From Lachnospiraceae bacterium (GTDB taxonomy: Bacteria > Bacillota > Clostridia > Lachnospirales > Lachnospiraceae), in assembly GCA_902363135.1 (NCBI GenBank), contig CABIZF010000004.1, forward strand, positions 182,248-246,247: a stretch of 64,000 nt of DNA, read 5' to 3'. The notes beneath the pieces are model-generated. The model was not told the DNA's origin. It ran no database searches and saw nothing but the letters and a program-made list of their open reading frames with translations. Made by a program: the position numbers and the translations under genes. Positions within the stretch are counted from its first letter, which is position 1, and every line of letters begins with the position of its first letter. Shown here piece after piece: positions 55,061 through 63,568 of this stretch.

Positions 55061-56851
55061 ATGAAAAATACAACCGACAAGACATTTTCCGCTTTGCCCC
55101 CTGTCACACTGACACTGGATCCGCTGACCGGCCTGCTTTCCAGAAACAGTTTTCTTGAGCAGGTACGTATCCGACTCGACCAGGACGCGCCAAAAGACTG
55201 GTGCATCGCCACCATTGATCTGGAGCATTTCAAGCTGTTCAATGACTGGTATGGACAGGAGGCCGGAGATCGGCTTCTGAAAAACATTGCAGACTATCTC
55301 AAACGTATTCAGGACTGTTATCATTACACCGTTGGCTATTTCGGAAATGATGACTTTTTTCTGTTCCTTCCCAATGATAACGGACTGATCCGACTTGTTT
55401 TTCAAACTGTATGCGATTATGTCCAAAACCAGGAGCAGATGGAGGGCTTTCTTCCGATCGTCGGTGTATATCCGATCACAGATTCTGAGCGCTCCGTCGG
55501 TACCATGTGTAATTATGCTCAAATTGCAGCTTCGACCCTGAAGGGAAAGTTCAGCCAGCGCATCTGCTATTTTGAAGCAGCCATGGTGGAATCTCTCGAA
55601 AAAAAGCAGCGCGTTCTGCATGAAATCAACAATGGTATTCCAAATGGCGAATTTGTCTTTTACCTGCAGCCAAAATGCGACAGCCGTACCCGCAAAATCA
55701 CCAGCATGGAAGCTCTGGTTCGATGGATTCATCCGAAGCGCGGACTGATCTCTCCAAATGAGTTTATTCCGATTCTGGAAAAGAGCGGATTGATCACCCG
55801 GCTGGATATGTACATCTGGAATTCTGTCTGCCAGACACTTCGCAGATGGCAGGACGAACATAAGCCTGTCGTTCCGATTTCGATCAATATTTCGATTATC
55901 GACATTGAAAATATCGATGTACCACGCTACCTATCCAGCCTTACAGAACAGTATCATCTGGATCCGAAGTATCTGATGGCCGAGATTACTGAGACTGCTT
56001 TTGCAGAAAACAATGCAGCAGTCAAACAGACGATCGACCGGCTCCATAAAAAGGGCTTCACTGTCCTGATGGACGACTTTGGCAGCGGTTATTCTTCTCT
56101 CAACATGCTCAAGGATGCCAATATCGATATTCTAAAGCTCGATATGAAGTTCGTAGAAATGAATGAAGAAAATCACAACAAAGGCATTCAGATCATGGAT
56201 TCTGTCATCAGCATGGCTCATCGCCTGAATCTGCTGATCGTCGCTGAAGGCGTTGAAACAAGTGCGCAGGTAAGTATGCTGCAGTCTATGAATTGTCTGT
56301 GTGTACAGGGCTATTATTTTTACAGGCCAATGCCTATCACTGATGCGGAACAGCTGCTCTCGCAAACACCGATCGAGGACTATCACGAGCTGCGCACCAG
56401 TTTTGCACAGCAACACAACTGCGAAGAGTATCTCGTAAGCTATGAGACACTTCCATCTGTCTCTGAATCCATCACTCATATTCTGGAAGAAAACACGCTG
56501 GAGCTGGCCCGCTTTAATGTCATAACCGGGGAATATGTCACGATAAAGAAGAATCCTTTTCTCACAGATGATGCCGCAGGTACGGTTCAGAACATTCACG
56601 ATTACAGCCATCGGCTGGTCGATCAGGGGCTGATTCATCCGGATGATGCGGAAGACTACCTGCTGTTCATGCAGCCGGAACATCTGCAGCATCTGCTCCT
56701 GCATAAGCAAACAGCCGTCTTCTATACCGTCCGCCGAAAAGTTGACGGACTTTATGTGCGGATTCTCATTGAATTTATCACAGGACTGGCCTGCTCTGAG
56801 AACAATCCTTACGTTGCCGTCGTAAGAAGAGTTGCCGACGACAGTGATTGA
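55061..56851 (+). CDS. EAL-domain phosphodiesterase with degenerate GGDEF and C-terminal domain
   Basis: A 596-residue protein with no predicted membrane helix. Residues 20-165 are a GGDEF fold whose active site reads YFGNDDF near residue 94 instead of GGDEF, so cyclase activity is unlikely. Residues 190-430 are an EAL domain with the intact signatures MEALVRW (216), EITETAF, DDFGSGYSS (340) and AEGVET (396), so it probably hydrolyses cyclic di-GMP. Residues 430-596 look PAS-like (RFNVITGEYVTIK) and may receive a signal. The gene is monocistronic. Confidence 0.9.
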   Translation: MKNTTDKTFSALPPVTLTLDPLTGLLSRNSFLEQVRIRLDQDAPKDWCIATIDLEHFKLFNDWYGQEAGDRLLKNIADYLKRIQDCYHYTVGYFGNDDFFLFLPNDNGLIRLVFQTVCDYVQNQEQMEGFLPIVGVYPITDSERSVGTMCNYAQIAASTLKGKFSQRICYFEAAMVESLEKKQRVLHEINNGIPNGEFVFYLQPKCDSRTRKITSMEALVRWIHPKRGLISPNEFIPILEKSGLITRLDMYIWNSVCQTLRRWQDEHKPVVPISINISIIDIENIDVPRYLSSLTEQYHLDPKYLMAEITETAFAENNAAVKQTIDRLHKKGFTVLMDDFGSGYSSLNMLKDANIDILKLDMKFVEMNEENHNKGIQIMDSVISMAHRLNLLIVAEGVETSAQVSMLQSMNCLCVQGYYFYRPMPITDAEQLLSQTPIEDYHELRTSFAQQHNCEEYLVSYETLPSVSESITHILEENTLELARFNVITGEYVTIKKNPFLTDDAAGTVQNIHDYSHRLVDQGLIHPDDAEDYLLFMQPEHLQHLLLHKQTAVFYTVRRKVDGLYVRILIEFITGLACSENNPYVAVVRRVADDSD

Positions 56852-56867
56852 TTTGATATGTCATAAC

Positions 56868-56930
56868 CGAATCAAGCAAGTCCCCTGCTTATTGCTTTGC
56901 GCAATTGAAGCAGGGGACTTGTTTGATTCG
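56868..56930. repeat. Repeat C, complete palindromic copy
   Basis: Arms of 23 bp (56868-56890 and 56908-56930), CGAATCAAGCAAGTCCCC and GGGGACTTGTTTGATTCG with one G-U, enclose ATTGC/GCAAT. It lies just after the EAL stop and may act as a bidirectional terminator. Half-copies occur at 27077, 39105 and 20835. Confidence 0.85.
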
Positions 56931-56935
56931 ATTAA

Positions 56936-56976
56936 AAGCCGCCCCCTCACAGCACCTGTCTGTGAGAGGGCGGCTT
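56936..56976 (-). terminator. Intrinsic terminator of hsp20
   Basis: On the minus strand, AAGCCGCCCTCTCACAG and CTGTGAGGGGGCGGCTT pair almost perfectly and are followed by TTAATC. It lies about 35 bases after the hsp20 stop. Confidence 0.8.
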
Positions 56977-57009
56977 CTCTATCTACTGTATCTTCTCCGC
57001 GGAGATTTA

Positions 57010-57462
57010 TTATCCTTCAATAGCTATGGCCTTTTTCTCCTCAACTTTCTTTTCCGGTGTCTTCGGAATGCTCAGTTTCAAAATACCATTCTCGTATTTC
57101 GCCTTTACATCCTCCTGCTTTACATCCTCACCGACATAGAAGCTTCTGCTCATCGCTCCTGCGTAACGCTCCTGACGGATGTACTTGCCTTCCTTTGTCT
57201 TTTCATCCTTATCCAATCCCTTCGATGCGGAAATAGTCAGATAACCATTTTCAAGCGTTGCACTGATCTCATCGGTCTTGAATCCCGGCAGATCGACATC
57301 CAGCTCATATGAGCCATCCGTCTCCCGGATATCAGTCTTCATCATGTTCTTTGCATTCTTACCGTACAACGGGCTCTTCTTATTAAAAAACTCTTTATCA
57401 AACGGAAAATCCATCCAACTGTCATCAAATAAATTCTCTCCAAAAATGCTCGGCATCAACAT
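57010..57462 (-). CDS. Hsp20/alpha-crystallin small heat shock protein
   Basis: A 150-residue protein. The alpha-crystallin domain spans about residues 40-140 (TDIRETDGSYELDVDLPGFKTDEISATLENGYLTISA and a C-terminal NGILKLSIPK). It binds unfolding proteins and prevents aggregation in the cytoplasm. AGGAG lies 9 bases before the ATG. It has a SigA-type promoter overlapped by a CIRCE operator, so HrcA repression and heat induction are likely. A 21-codon ORF lies in its leader. Confidence 0.93.
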   Translation of the reverse strand: MLMPSIFGENLFDDSWMDFPFDKEFFNKKSPLYGKNAKNMMKTDIRETDGSYELDVDLPGFKTDEISATLENGYLTISASKGLDKDEKTKEGKYIRQERYAGAMSRSFYVGEDVKQEDVKAKYENGILKLSIPKTPEKKVEEKKAIAIEG

Positions 57463-57497
57463 AAGTCATATCTCCTCTCTATCTAAACCACTCTGTG

Positions 57498-57563
57498 TTA
57501 TAAACTTTTCCGAACCAGAAGTTCTTTGAATCGGTTCCGGTTGATCTTCTTCTGATCATCCAT
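57498..57563 (-). CDS. 21-codon leader ORF upstream of hsp20
   Basis: ATG at 57563 to TAA at 57498 encodes MDDQKKINRNRFKELLVRKSL. A strong AAAAGGAG site ends directly at the ATG, and a second AAAGGAGG lies further upstream. It lies between the hsp20 promoter and start, so it is on the same transcript. The peptide is basic. No family known to me. Whether it is translated or regulates hsp20 is not shown. Confidence 0.45.
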   Translation of the reverse strand: MDDQKKINRNRFKELLVRKSL

Positions 57564-57594
57564 CTCCTTTTCTCTCCTCCTTTGTTCTATGTGT

Positions 57595-57623
57595 AATATA
57601 ACACTTATTATTAGCACTGTCAA
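57595..57623 (-). promoter_or_regulatory. SigA-type promoter of hsp20
   Basis: On the minus strand, TTGACA (57618-57623) and TATATT (57595-57600) have a 17-base spacer. The -35 overlaps the CIRCE element at 57611-57637. Confidence 0.85.
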
Positions 57624-57637
57624 TAGGCGAGTGCTAA
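57611..57637. promoter_or_regulatory. CIRCE operator (HrcA binding site)
   Basis: TTAGCACTG (57611-57619), a 9-base spacer, GAGTGCTAA (57629-57637). The consensus is TTAGCACTC-N9-GAGTGCTAA; only one position differs. It covers the hsp20 -35 region and would allow HrcA to block polymerase. Confidence 0.92.
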
Positions 57638-57700
57638 TAATTTTGTGAAGATTGTGTGAACGCTACGAGCCATGCACATTTACGTGAAAAGCCATCGTTC

Positions 57701-57736
57701 AAAATCGGTTAAGTAACCGGTTACGTAATCGGTTAT
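57701..57736. promoter_or_regulatory. Probable LacI-family operator
   Basis: A perfect 12-bp palindrome GTAACCGGTTAC (57713-57724) with flanking copies of TCGGTTA on both sides. It lies upstream of the lacI-type gene and its promoter, so autoregulation is likely. Confidence 0.55.
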
Positions 57737-57743
57737 TTTTTCA

Positions 57744-57772
57744 TTGCGTTTTTTCATGAGAATTGCTATACT
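57744..57772 (+). promoter_or_regulatory. SigA-like promoter of the LacI-type gene
   Basis: TTGCGT (57744-57749) and TATACT (57767-57772) are 17 bases apart. GAAGGAG precedes the start codon. Confidence 0.6.
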
Positions 57773-57821
57773 TAAGGATATTATAGACCGTTAGCCGTCA
57801 TATGAAGGAGATTCAACTTTT

Positions 57822-58847
57822 ATGAGTAAAAAACAAGTAACTTTTGCAGATATTGCAGAATACACAAATTTTTCAAAGACTACAATATCAAGATACTTCA
57901 ATTATCCTGATTCTCTTACCTTAGAAAACCAGGAAAAGATTTCACAGGCTCTTGACATACTTGGATATAAAAAGAATAAGCTGGCAAAGGTCCTGGCTAA
58001 TGGAAAAAGTGAATTTATCGGAATCATTGTTCCAAACCTCTACCTGCACTATTATTCTGAGATGCTGGCACAATTTCTTTCCAGCTACAGAGATTATCAT
58101 TATAAATTTCTTGTTTTCTCCAGCGAACATGGGGCTGAAGAAGAGCAACAATACATTGAAGAGCTTCTATCTTATCAGATTGAAGGACTGATTGTTTTAA
58201 GTCACACGCTTCCATCCGAAAAGCTCGCTTCCTATCAGATTCCTATCATCGCAATTGAACGTGAAGCAGAACATATCAGCAGTGTCAATACTGATAACTA
58301 TATGGGAGCACTTCAGGCTACTTCCTTGTTGATCCGGGATAAATGTGATATACTGATTCATATAAATGTCAATGTAAAGAAATCTACCCCGGCTTATGAC
58401 CGTATCCGAGCTTTTAAGGAAACTTGTGAAGAATATCACGTTCCATATGATATCAATCTGAGTGTAGAAGGTGATTCTTATCATGAGATTTTAAATGTGA
58501 TCCGGGTAATTTTCGATAAGATAGAAGCCAAATACCCTGATCAAAAAAAAGGTATCTTTCTTGCGAATGATACCTATGCCAATATGTTTCTGAATTTAAT
58601 TTTCCAAAAATACGGAACATTTCCTTCAACTTATGAGATTGTTGGATTTGACAATTCCCCGATTGCCAGCGAAGCAATCCTTCCAATCACAACCGTTGGT
58701 CAGCAGATTGATGTAATTGCCAAAACCGCCATGGATCTTCTGGTTCGGCAGATGGATGAGCAGAAAAAACGTGCTCCCAAACCATTGGGCGAACCCATCC
58801 ACAAACAAATTACACCTATATTGATCCGCCGTAATACAACACAATAG
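57822..58847 (+). CDS. LacI family transcriptional regulator
   Basis: A 341-residue protein. The N-terminal helix-turn-helix (VTFADIAEYTNFSKTTISRYFNYPDSLT) is followed by a periplasmic-binding-protein-like core (EFIGIIVPNLYLHYYSEMLAQFL, IVGFDNSPIASEAILPITTV) for sugar or nucleoside recognition. It matches the family length. Its GC content is lower than that of most neighbours and no metabolic genes are adjacent, so it may have been acquired or isolated. Its regulon is unknown. Confidence 0.9.
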   Translation: MSKKQVTFADIAEYTNFSKTTISRYFNYPDSLTLENQEKISQALDILGYKKNKLAKVLANGKSEFIGIIVPNLYLHYYSEMLAQFLSSYRDYHYKFLVFSSEHGAEEEQQYIEELLSYQIEGLIVLSHTLPSEKLASYQIPIIAIEREAEHISSVNTDNYMGALQATSLLIRDKCDILIHINVNVKKSTPAYDRIRAFKETCEEYHVPYDINLSVEGDSYHEILNVIRVIFDKIEAKYPDQKKGIFLANDTYANMFLNLIFQKYGTFPSTYEIVGFDNSPIASEAILPITTVGQQIDVIAKTAMDLLVRQMDEQKKRAPKPLGEPIHKQITPILIRRNTTQ

Positions 58848-58985
58848 TTTATTTTTTCTGATCAAAAACACTGTCTGCTACCACCAGTACCAGAATCCGC
58901 CAGATGCACAATCCTGATATGCTGCAAAGCAGCATTCGGTTATAATAAAAACGAGCAGCCGGTAAACTGGATTTACGCTTACTTG

Positions 58986-59165
58986 CTACTCGTTTGCTGT
59001 AATTATATTTCCTGCTTTGGCTTTCCGATAGCAACCCACAGTTCCATATATAATAAAATTTATTATTTTTTCATCCTGTGGAGTCAAATATAAAATATCC
59101 TCTATTTTGCATATACCTGTAGCTGGTTTGCTGACAAAATCTCCAATTTTATATTTCACAAACAT
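58986..59165 (-). CDS. Small protein resembling the N-terminal part of CarD
   Basis: A 59-residue ORF (MFVKYKIGDFVSKPATGICK..) begins with the KIGDFVxxPxxGICKIEDI pattern of the CarD/TRCF RNA-polymerase-interacting domain and then stops early at TAG. A full domain is about 60 residues and full CarD proteins about 150, so it is truncated or a small variant. The start has only a weak ribosome site (AGAAGAG). It follows the gene at 59187 by 21 bases. Function unproven. Confidence 0.45.
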   Translation of the reverse strand: MFVKYKIGDFVSKPATGICKIEDILYLTPQDEKIINFIIYGTVGCYRKAKAGNIITANE

Positions 59166-59186
59166 CTCTTCTTGCCGACCGGCATC

Positions 59187-59408
59187 TTATTCCGTAAAAG
59201 TATAACGTATAAAGGTTCCCTGACCGTCTCCTGTTACAATCACAACGTCTCCATTCTCGTTGCCGGTCGTTTCCAGAACCGGGTACCTTCCATTTTCTTT
59301 GACATATGCCTCCGGACTGGCTGCTTCTGCCTCGATCAAAGTTTTTTTACTGTGTTTTTCTCCTCCACACGGATTAATTTCTTCTATAAAGATTTCATAC
59401 TCATGCAT
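59187..59408 (-). CDS. Small acidic protein, unknown
   Basis: A 73-residue ORF from an ATG at 59408 with AGGAGG 8 bases upstream. It reads MHEYEIFIEEINPCGG.. and ends FIRYTFTE, suggesting an all-beta or alpha/beta small domain. I recognise no family name. It probably forms a two-gene unit with the CarD-like ORF. Confidence 0.6.
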   Translation of the reverse strand: MHEYEIFIEEINPCGGEKHSKKTLIEAEAASPEAYVKENGRYPVLETTGNENGDVVIVTGDGQGTFIRYTFTE

Positions 59409-59490
59409 ATACATTTCCTCCTAAAATTCACTTTTTAAACATTATAAAACCTTTTCCGTTTTATTTCAAAAGCGATTTTTACTAAAAATG

Positions 59491-62103
59491 CTACTGCTCT
59501 GTTTGAATGTTTTTACAATCGGCTTTGAAACATGCCCAGTCATGCTCGATCAGTGAAAGCTTTTCCAGAATTACCTCTGTACTGATCGGTTTTGCAATAT
59601 GGCCGTTCATACCTGCTCTGATCGCCTTTTCACGGTCTTCCTCAAAAGCATTTGCAGTCATTGCAACAATCGGTATATTTGCACATTTCGGATCCTTCAA
59701 CGTACGTATTTCCCTTGTTGCAGTATATCCGTCCATCTTCGGCATCTGAATATCCATGAAGATCAGATCATAGCTTCTGCCTTCTGCAGATGACATGATA
59801 TTCACAGCATCCGTACCATCCTCTGCGATATCCACATCCAGTCCGATTTCCTGCATGATCGCTGTTGCGATTTCACGGTTCAGCTCATTGTCCTCTACAA
59901 GAAGAATCTTCTTCCCTTTATAACTCCTCCGGCTTTCCGTCCGGTTCTCCTGCTTTTTATTCTTAATAGCTTCCTTCTGTTCCGGATTTAATTCTGATAT
60001 TTCACATGCAAGCATGACTGTAAATTCCGTTCCTTTTCCGACCTCACTCTCCACCCGAATTGTACCGCCCATCATATCCACGATATTTTTGGTAATCGCC
60101 ATTCCGAGACCGGTTCCTCCGATCCCATTCTCTGTAACGGTATGTTCCCGTGCAAACGAGTCAAACACATGCTCCTGAAACTCCGGCGACATCCCGATTC
60201 CATTATCCTTCACCCGGAAGACCACCGTCGCATATCCGTCTTTTTTGCATGGCTGCTCTGAAACACAAACGCATATCATACCGCCCATCGGTGTAAACTT
60301 TACTGCATTACCGATGATATTCAAAAGCACCTGCATGAGACGCAGCTTATCGGTAATGATATCTTCATGACATACATTCTGTATATCAATATGAAGCTTC
60401 TGCTTTTTGGAATATACAGACCCAGCAATAATCGTTCTTAAATCCTGCAGAATATCCGGCAGGTGCACCGTTGTATATTCGATCTGGACGGAACCGCTCT
60501 CGATTCTGCTCATATCCAGAATATCATTGATCAGACTGAGCAGATGCTCTCCGGATGTATGGATCTTTTTCAGATAATCTAAAACAAGCTCCTTGTTGTC
60601 AATATGTGTTGTTGCAAGTGCGGTGAATCCAATCACCGCATTCATCGGCGTACGGATATCATGAGACATATTATTCAGAAACGCGGTCTTCGCCCGATTT
60701 GCATGCTCCGCAACAGCAAGCGCATTTCTCAGATTCTTGTCCTGTTCTATCTCGCGTTCCTTTTCTTCTGTCACATCACGGTTTGCAACCAGTACGGTAC
60801 ACAGCTTTCCATCCTTATCATATCCCTGCGGCACAATGATCATCGTCAGCCATTTTCCGTCCGTCATCTGAACGGTAAAGCTCAGCGCCTCACGATCTTC
60901 CAGACGCTTTGCCACCGTACTCCTGTCGGAAAATTCCCGATATGCCTCCTGAAATGGCTCTGCAATCACCTGCTGTATCAGTTCTTCCCGGCGTTCTTTG
61001 GAAAGGATATCCCCTTTCTGATCCGGCTTCATATTCTCTGAAGCTTTTATAATTTCGATTTCCTCTGTTTTTAAATTCACAAGAGATATCGAGGTATATG
61101 CATGCCCCAGTGCATTGATCACGCAAAGTCTCTTTTGATCCTGAAGAATGCTTCTTTTTTCTGTTCTGCTCCTGCTCACACAGGAAAGTAAGAAAAGAAG
61201 CAGCGCAAGCAGCACATAGATTACACATACAATAGTTCGTGTAAGGTACACCTGAGCTGCCGGGAAAAAGATATATGCATCGTAGTCCTTTATCTTTTCC
61301 CGACGCCCACACCAGTTTCCGGTCTTTGAACGAAGGCGGACAACTCCATTTTCCCCTGCCTTAAACTCATTCTTATACAGAGCCTTTGACTCCTCTACGG
61401 AATGTGAGACAAGCTCCTGTTTATTGGTACTGACAACCTCATCCGTATCGCAGATCACAACACTTCCGTTCATCTCAAAAGGAAAATCCGCAAATAACGA
61501 TGCCATCGTCAGATCTCCGTTCAGCTCACTTACTTCTTCTTTCTGTGCATATGCGATCAAAATACCCGGCGTATCCTGTCTTGCCACTGCTGCAAAATCA
61601 TAGCGCTTTCCTTCGTTTCTCAGGCGGGTCGTATAAGTCTTTTCCGGATGCTCTGTAATATCACGTACATAATCACTTTCGATCAGCTTCTGCCACAATG
61701 GCCTGACATCTCCGTCGTTCGCAGTCTGTTCCAGCACATTCAGGTGCTGATCCAGCACAAGGATTCCTGTCAGACGCTGTTCCCTGGCATATTCGTCCAG
61801 CATCTCAGCACTGAGTTTTCCCTCCTGTGCTATGACCCTGCTTAATTCTGTTGTTTTATCCAAAAGGCGTACCAGACTTTTCACCTGATCATTCGTATTA
61901 TAGATCTCATACCGTTCAATCCGGGTTTTTACAAAATCGAACGTCTCATTCAGCGTACTGTTCAGTCTTCTGTTATCGCTCGCTGTCAGCAGAAGAAACG
62001 TCAGGATTCCTGAAAAAATCAGGATAATCACAAGTAAACACGCATTTTTGTCAACCCTGCTGCTCTTCCTTTTCCGTGTCTGCGTCTTCATCTGTCTGCT
62101 CAT
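59491..62103 (-). CDS. Hybrid sensor histidine kinase/response regulator
   Basis: An 870-residue protein. A membrane helix near 25-43, an extracellular sensing region to about 290, a second helix near 292-315, a PAS-like region (about 335-455), HisKA with FLNNMSHDIRTPMNAVIG (His near 479), an HATPase domain (VKDNGIGMSPEF, GGTGLGMAITKNI) and a C-terminal receiver domain (phospho-acceptor Asp near 782 in DLIFMDIQMPKMDGY). It overlaps the SBP lipoprotein gene by ATGA at 62100-62103, so both are co-translated and the lipoprotein may present a ligand to the sensor. No DNA-binding output is encoded nearby. Confidence 0.93.
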   Translation of the reverse strand: MSRQMKTQTRKRKSSRVDKNACLLVIILIFSGILTFLLLTASDNRRLNSTLNETFDFVKTRIERYEIYNTNDQVKSLVRLLDKTTELSRVIAQEGKLSAEMLDEYAREQRLTGILVLDQHLNVLEQTANDGDVRPLWQKLIESDYVRDITEHPEKTYTTRLRNEGKRYDFAAVARQDTPGILIAYAQKEEVSELNGDLTMASLFADFPFEMNGSVVICDTDEVVSTNKQELVSHSVEESKALYKNEFKAGENGVVRLRSKTGNWCGRREKIKDYDAYIFFPAAQVYLTRTIVCVIYVLLALLLFLLSCVSRSRTEKRSILQDQKRLCVINALGHAYTSISLVNLKTEEIEIIKASENMKPDQKGDILSKERREELIQQVIAEPFQEAYREFSDRSTVAKRLEDREALSFTVQMTDGKWLTMIIVPQGYDKDGKLCTVLVANRDVTEEKEREIEQDKNLRNALAVAEHANRAKTAFLNNMSHDIRTPMNAVIGFTALATTHIDNKELVLDYLKKIHTSGEHLLSLINDILDMSRIESGSVQIEYTTVHLPDILQDLRTIIAGSVYSKKQKLHIDIQNVCHEDIITDKLRLMQVLLNIIGNAVKFTPMGGMICVCVSEQPCKKDGYATVVFRVKDNGIGMSPEFQEHVFDSFAREHTVTENGIGGTGLGMAITKNIVDMMGGTIRVESEVGKGTEFTVMLACEISELNPEQKEAIKNKKQENRTESRRSYKGKKILLVEDNELNREIATAIMQEIGLDVDIAEDGTDAVNIMSSAEGRSYDLIFMDIQMPKMDGYTATREIRTLKDPKCANIPIVAMTANAFEEDREKAIRAGMNGHIAKPISTEVILEKLSLIEHDWACFKADCKNIQTEQ

Positions 62104-62939
62104 TTACTTTCTCCTCCCAGCAGAATCCCGTCCGCATCCAATCCGTATTTTGTAACTATTTCTTCTGTAATGCCCTCATCCTGCATCTCTTTGAGCGTTT
62201 CTGTAAGATCGGCTGCAACTGCTTCGTGGGTTCCTTTTTCAAAAGCTACTCCAAGCTCTGATTGATAAACACTTTCCTCCAGCATACGATATGCACCTTC
62301 ACCAGACTGCACCAGACTGCCAAGCATTGCCTCATGTCCGGCAATCGCATCCACGTAATTCTTTCTGAGTGCAGCATAAAGCTCATTTGTCGTAGAAAAG
62401 CAGTTCACCTGCTCCATCTGCGGAAGCTCTGAATCAATATTGTGGAGAAAAAGATCCTCCGCCTTTGTGGTCGCCTGGACTGCGATCCTCTTCCCGCTCA
62501 GATCCTGAAGCGTCCGGATTTCACTTTCATTTTTTACAACCACCATCTGACGACTGTACAAATAGGGTCCCGCCCACTGATATTTTTCTTCTCGTCCATT
62601 CATAGAGTAGCTGCTCCACAGGCAGTCTATTGTTCCATCGGCCAGCAGTTCATCCTTGTCTTCCCATACAATCTTCTCAAATCTTGGCTGATAGCCCAGC
62701 CTCTGAAATGCTTCCCTGGCAAGCTCCACATCAATACCTTCATATTCGCCATCACTTGCCTGATAGCTGTAAGGTTCGAAATAATCCATTCCAATAACAA
62801 TCTCCGGCAGTCCACTGTCCGCAGCATCCTCTTTCTTTCCGCCACATCCGCCCAGCATAAGACTGCCGGTCAGAAAAAATGCGGTAATACAAATTCTTTT
62901 TCCCCGGGTACAGAAATTATTTTTTTGTTTTCTTCTCAT
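62100..62939 (-). CDS. Amino-acid-type solute-binding lipoprotein
   Basis: A 279-residue lipoprotein. The start at 62939 follows AAGGA; the frame remains open upstream only because it crosses repeat A. Signal peptide with lipobox LMLGGC (Cys32). The domain is SBP_bac_3: IVIGMDYFEPYSYQASDGEYEGIDVELAREAFQRLG and GKRIAVQATTKAEDLFL. It binds a small polar molecule outside the membrane. No permease is adjacent. Its coupling to the histidine kinase gene suggests sensing. Confidence 0.9.
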   Translation of the reverse strand: MRRKQKNNFCTRGKRICITAFFLTGSLMLGGCGGKKEDAADSGLPEIVIGMDYFEPYSYQASDGEYEGIDVELAREAFQRLGYQPRFEKIVWEDKDELLADGTIDCLWSSYSMNGREEKYQWAGPYLYSRQMVVVKNESEIRTLQDLSGKRIAVQATTKAEDLFLHNIDSELPQMEQVNCFSTTNELYAALRKNYVDAIAGHEAMLGSLVQSGEGAYRMLEESVYQSELGVAFEKGTHEAVAADLTETLKEMQDEGITEEIVTKYGLDADGILLGGESK

Positions 62940-62970
62940 ATCCAGTTCCTTTTCCTCGTTTATTTCTGCA

Positions 62971-63184
62971 ACCCGCCGCTTAGTGCTTTGCGCACTTGAA
63001 GCGGGTGAATGCTTATCTGCGGTAAAGCGGACATTCGCAATCCGCTTCGCTACTTGCTCATGAACGCAGTCGCTTCGCGATCTGTCAGTGGGAGCTTTCA
63101 ACTCCCACTGACATAAGCATCCCCCTCATCCGCCGCTTAGGGCTCCGCGTACTTGAAGCGGGGGAATGCTTATCTGCGTTCAAA
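62971..63184. repeat. Repeat A, copy 3, plus a partial unit
   Basis: 62971-63020 is a partial unit (the CCGCTTAGTGC..GCACTTGAAGCGG hairpin). 63022-63184 is a full copy. They lie immediately upstream of the lipoprotein gene start. Confidence 0.85.
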
Positions 63185-63334
63185 AAAACGATTATATTAT
63201 ACCCTCACGCTTCACTGTACGCAAGAAAAACATTACTGCTTTGACGCAATTGTATCATCAGCTCCGCGAGTGTGCATTGGCCATTCCAAGAGTAAGCCGA
63301 CAGGATTTTCTGGAGAAGTCCGACAGCGAAGGGA

Positions 63335-63380
63335 AACGGCTACAGTTCCCATATTTTCCTGGTCTGTAGCCGTTTTTATT
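63335..63380 (+). terminator. Intrinsic terminator between two repeat A copies
   Basis: ACGGCTACAG/CTGTAGCCGT with TTTTATT on the plus strand. The upstream 63190-63330 may be the tail of a decayed plus-strand gene; its short ORF is too weak to call. Confidence 0.7.
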
Positions 63381-63393
63381 ACCGTATAACCTT

Positions 63394-63557
63394 GTAAAGC
63401 GGATATTCGCAATTCGCTTCGCTACTTGCTCATGAACGCAGTCGCTTCGCGATCTGTCAGTGGGAGCTTTCAACTCCCACTGGCATAAGCATCCCCCTCA
63501 CCCGCCGCTTAGTGCTCCGCGCACTTGAAGCGGGAGAATGCTTATCTGCGTTCAAAA
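63394..63557. repeat. Repeat A, copy 4
   Basis: A full copy with few base differences from 6868-7029. It abuts the decayed gene at 63569. Confidence 0.85.
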
Positions 63558-63568
63558 GCCTGCTCAGC

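Noticed and set aside
62940..63101. N-terminal extension of the solute-binding lipoprotein
   Set aside because: The extension translates repeat A sequence and would bury the signal peptide; the ATG at 62939 has a ribosome site and correct signal peptide.
63190..63369. Plus-strand gene ending at the terminator near 63380
   Set aside because: The frame begins in repeat A, is short and shows no family features; a decayed tail is the most that can be said.
6868..63557. Repeat A copies as a CRISPR array
   Set aside because: Copies are far apart, 70-190 bp long, differ in length and have no spacers.
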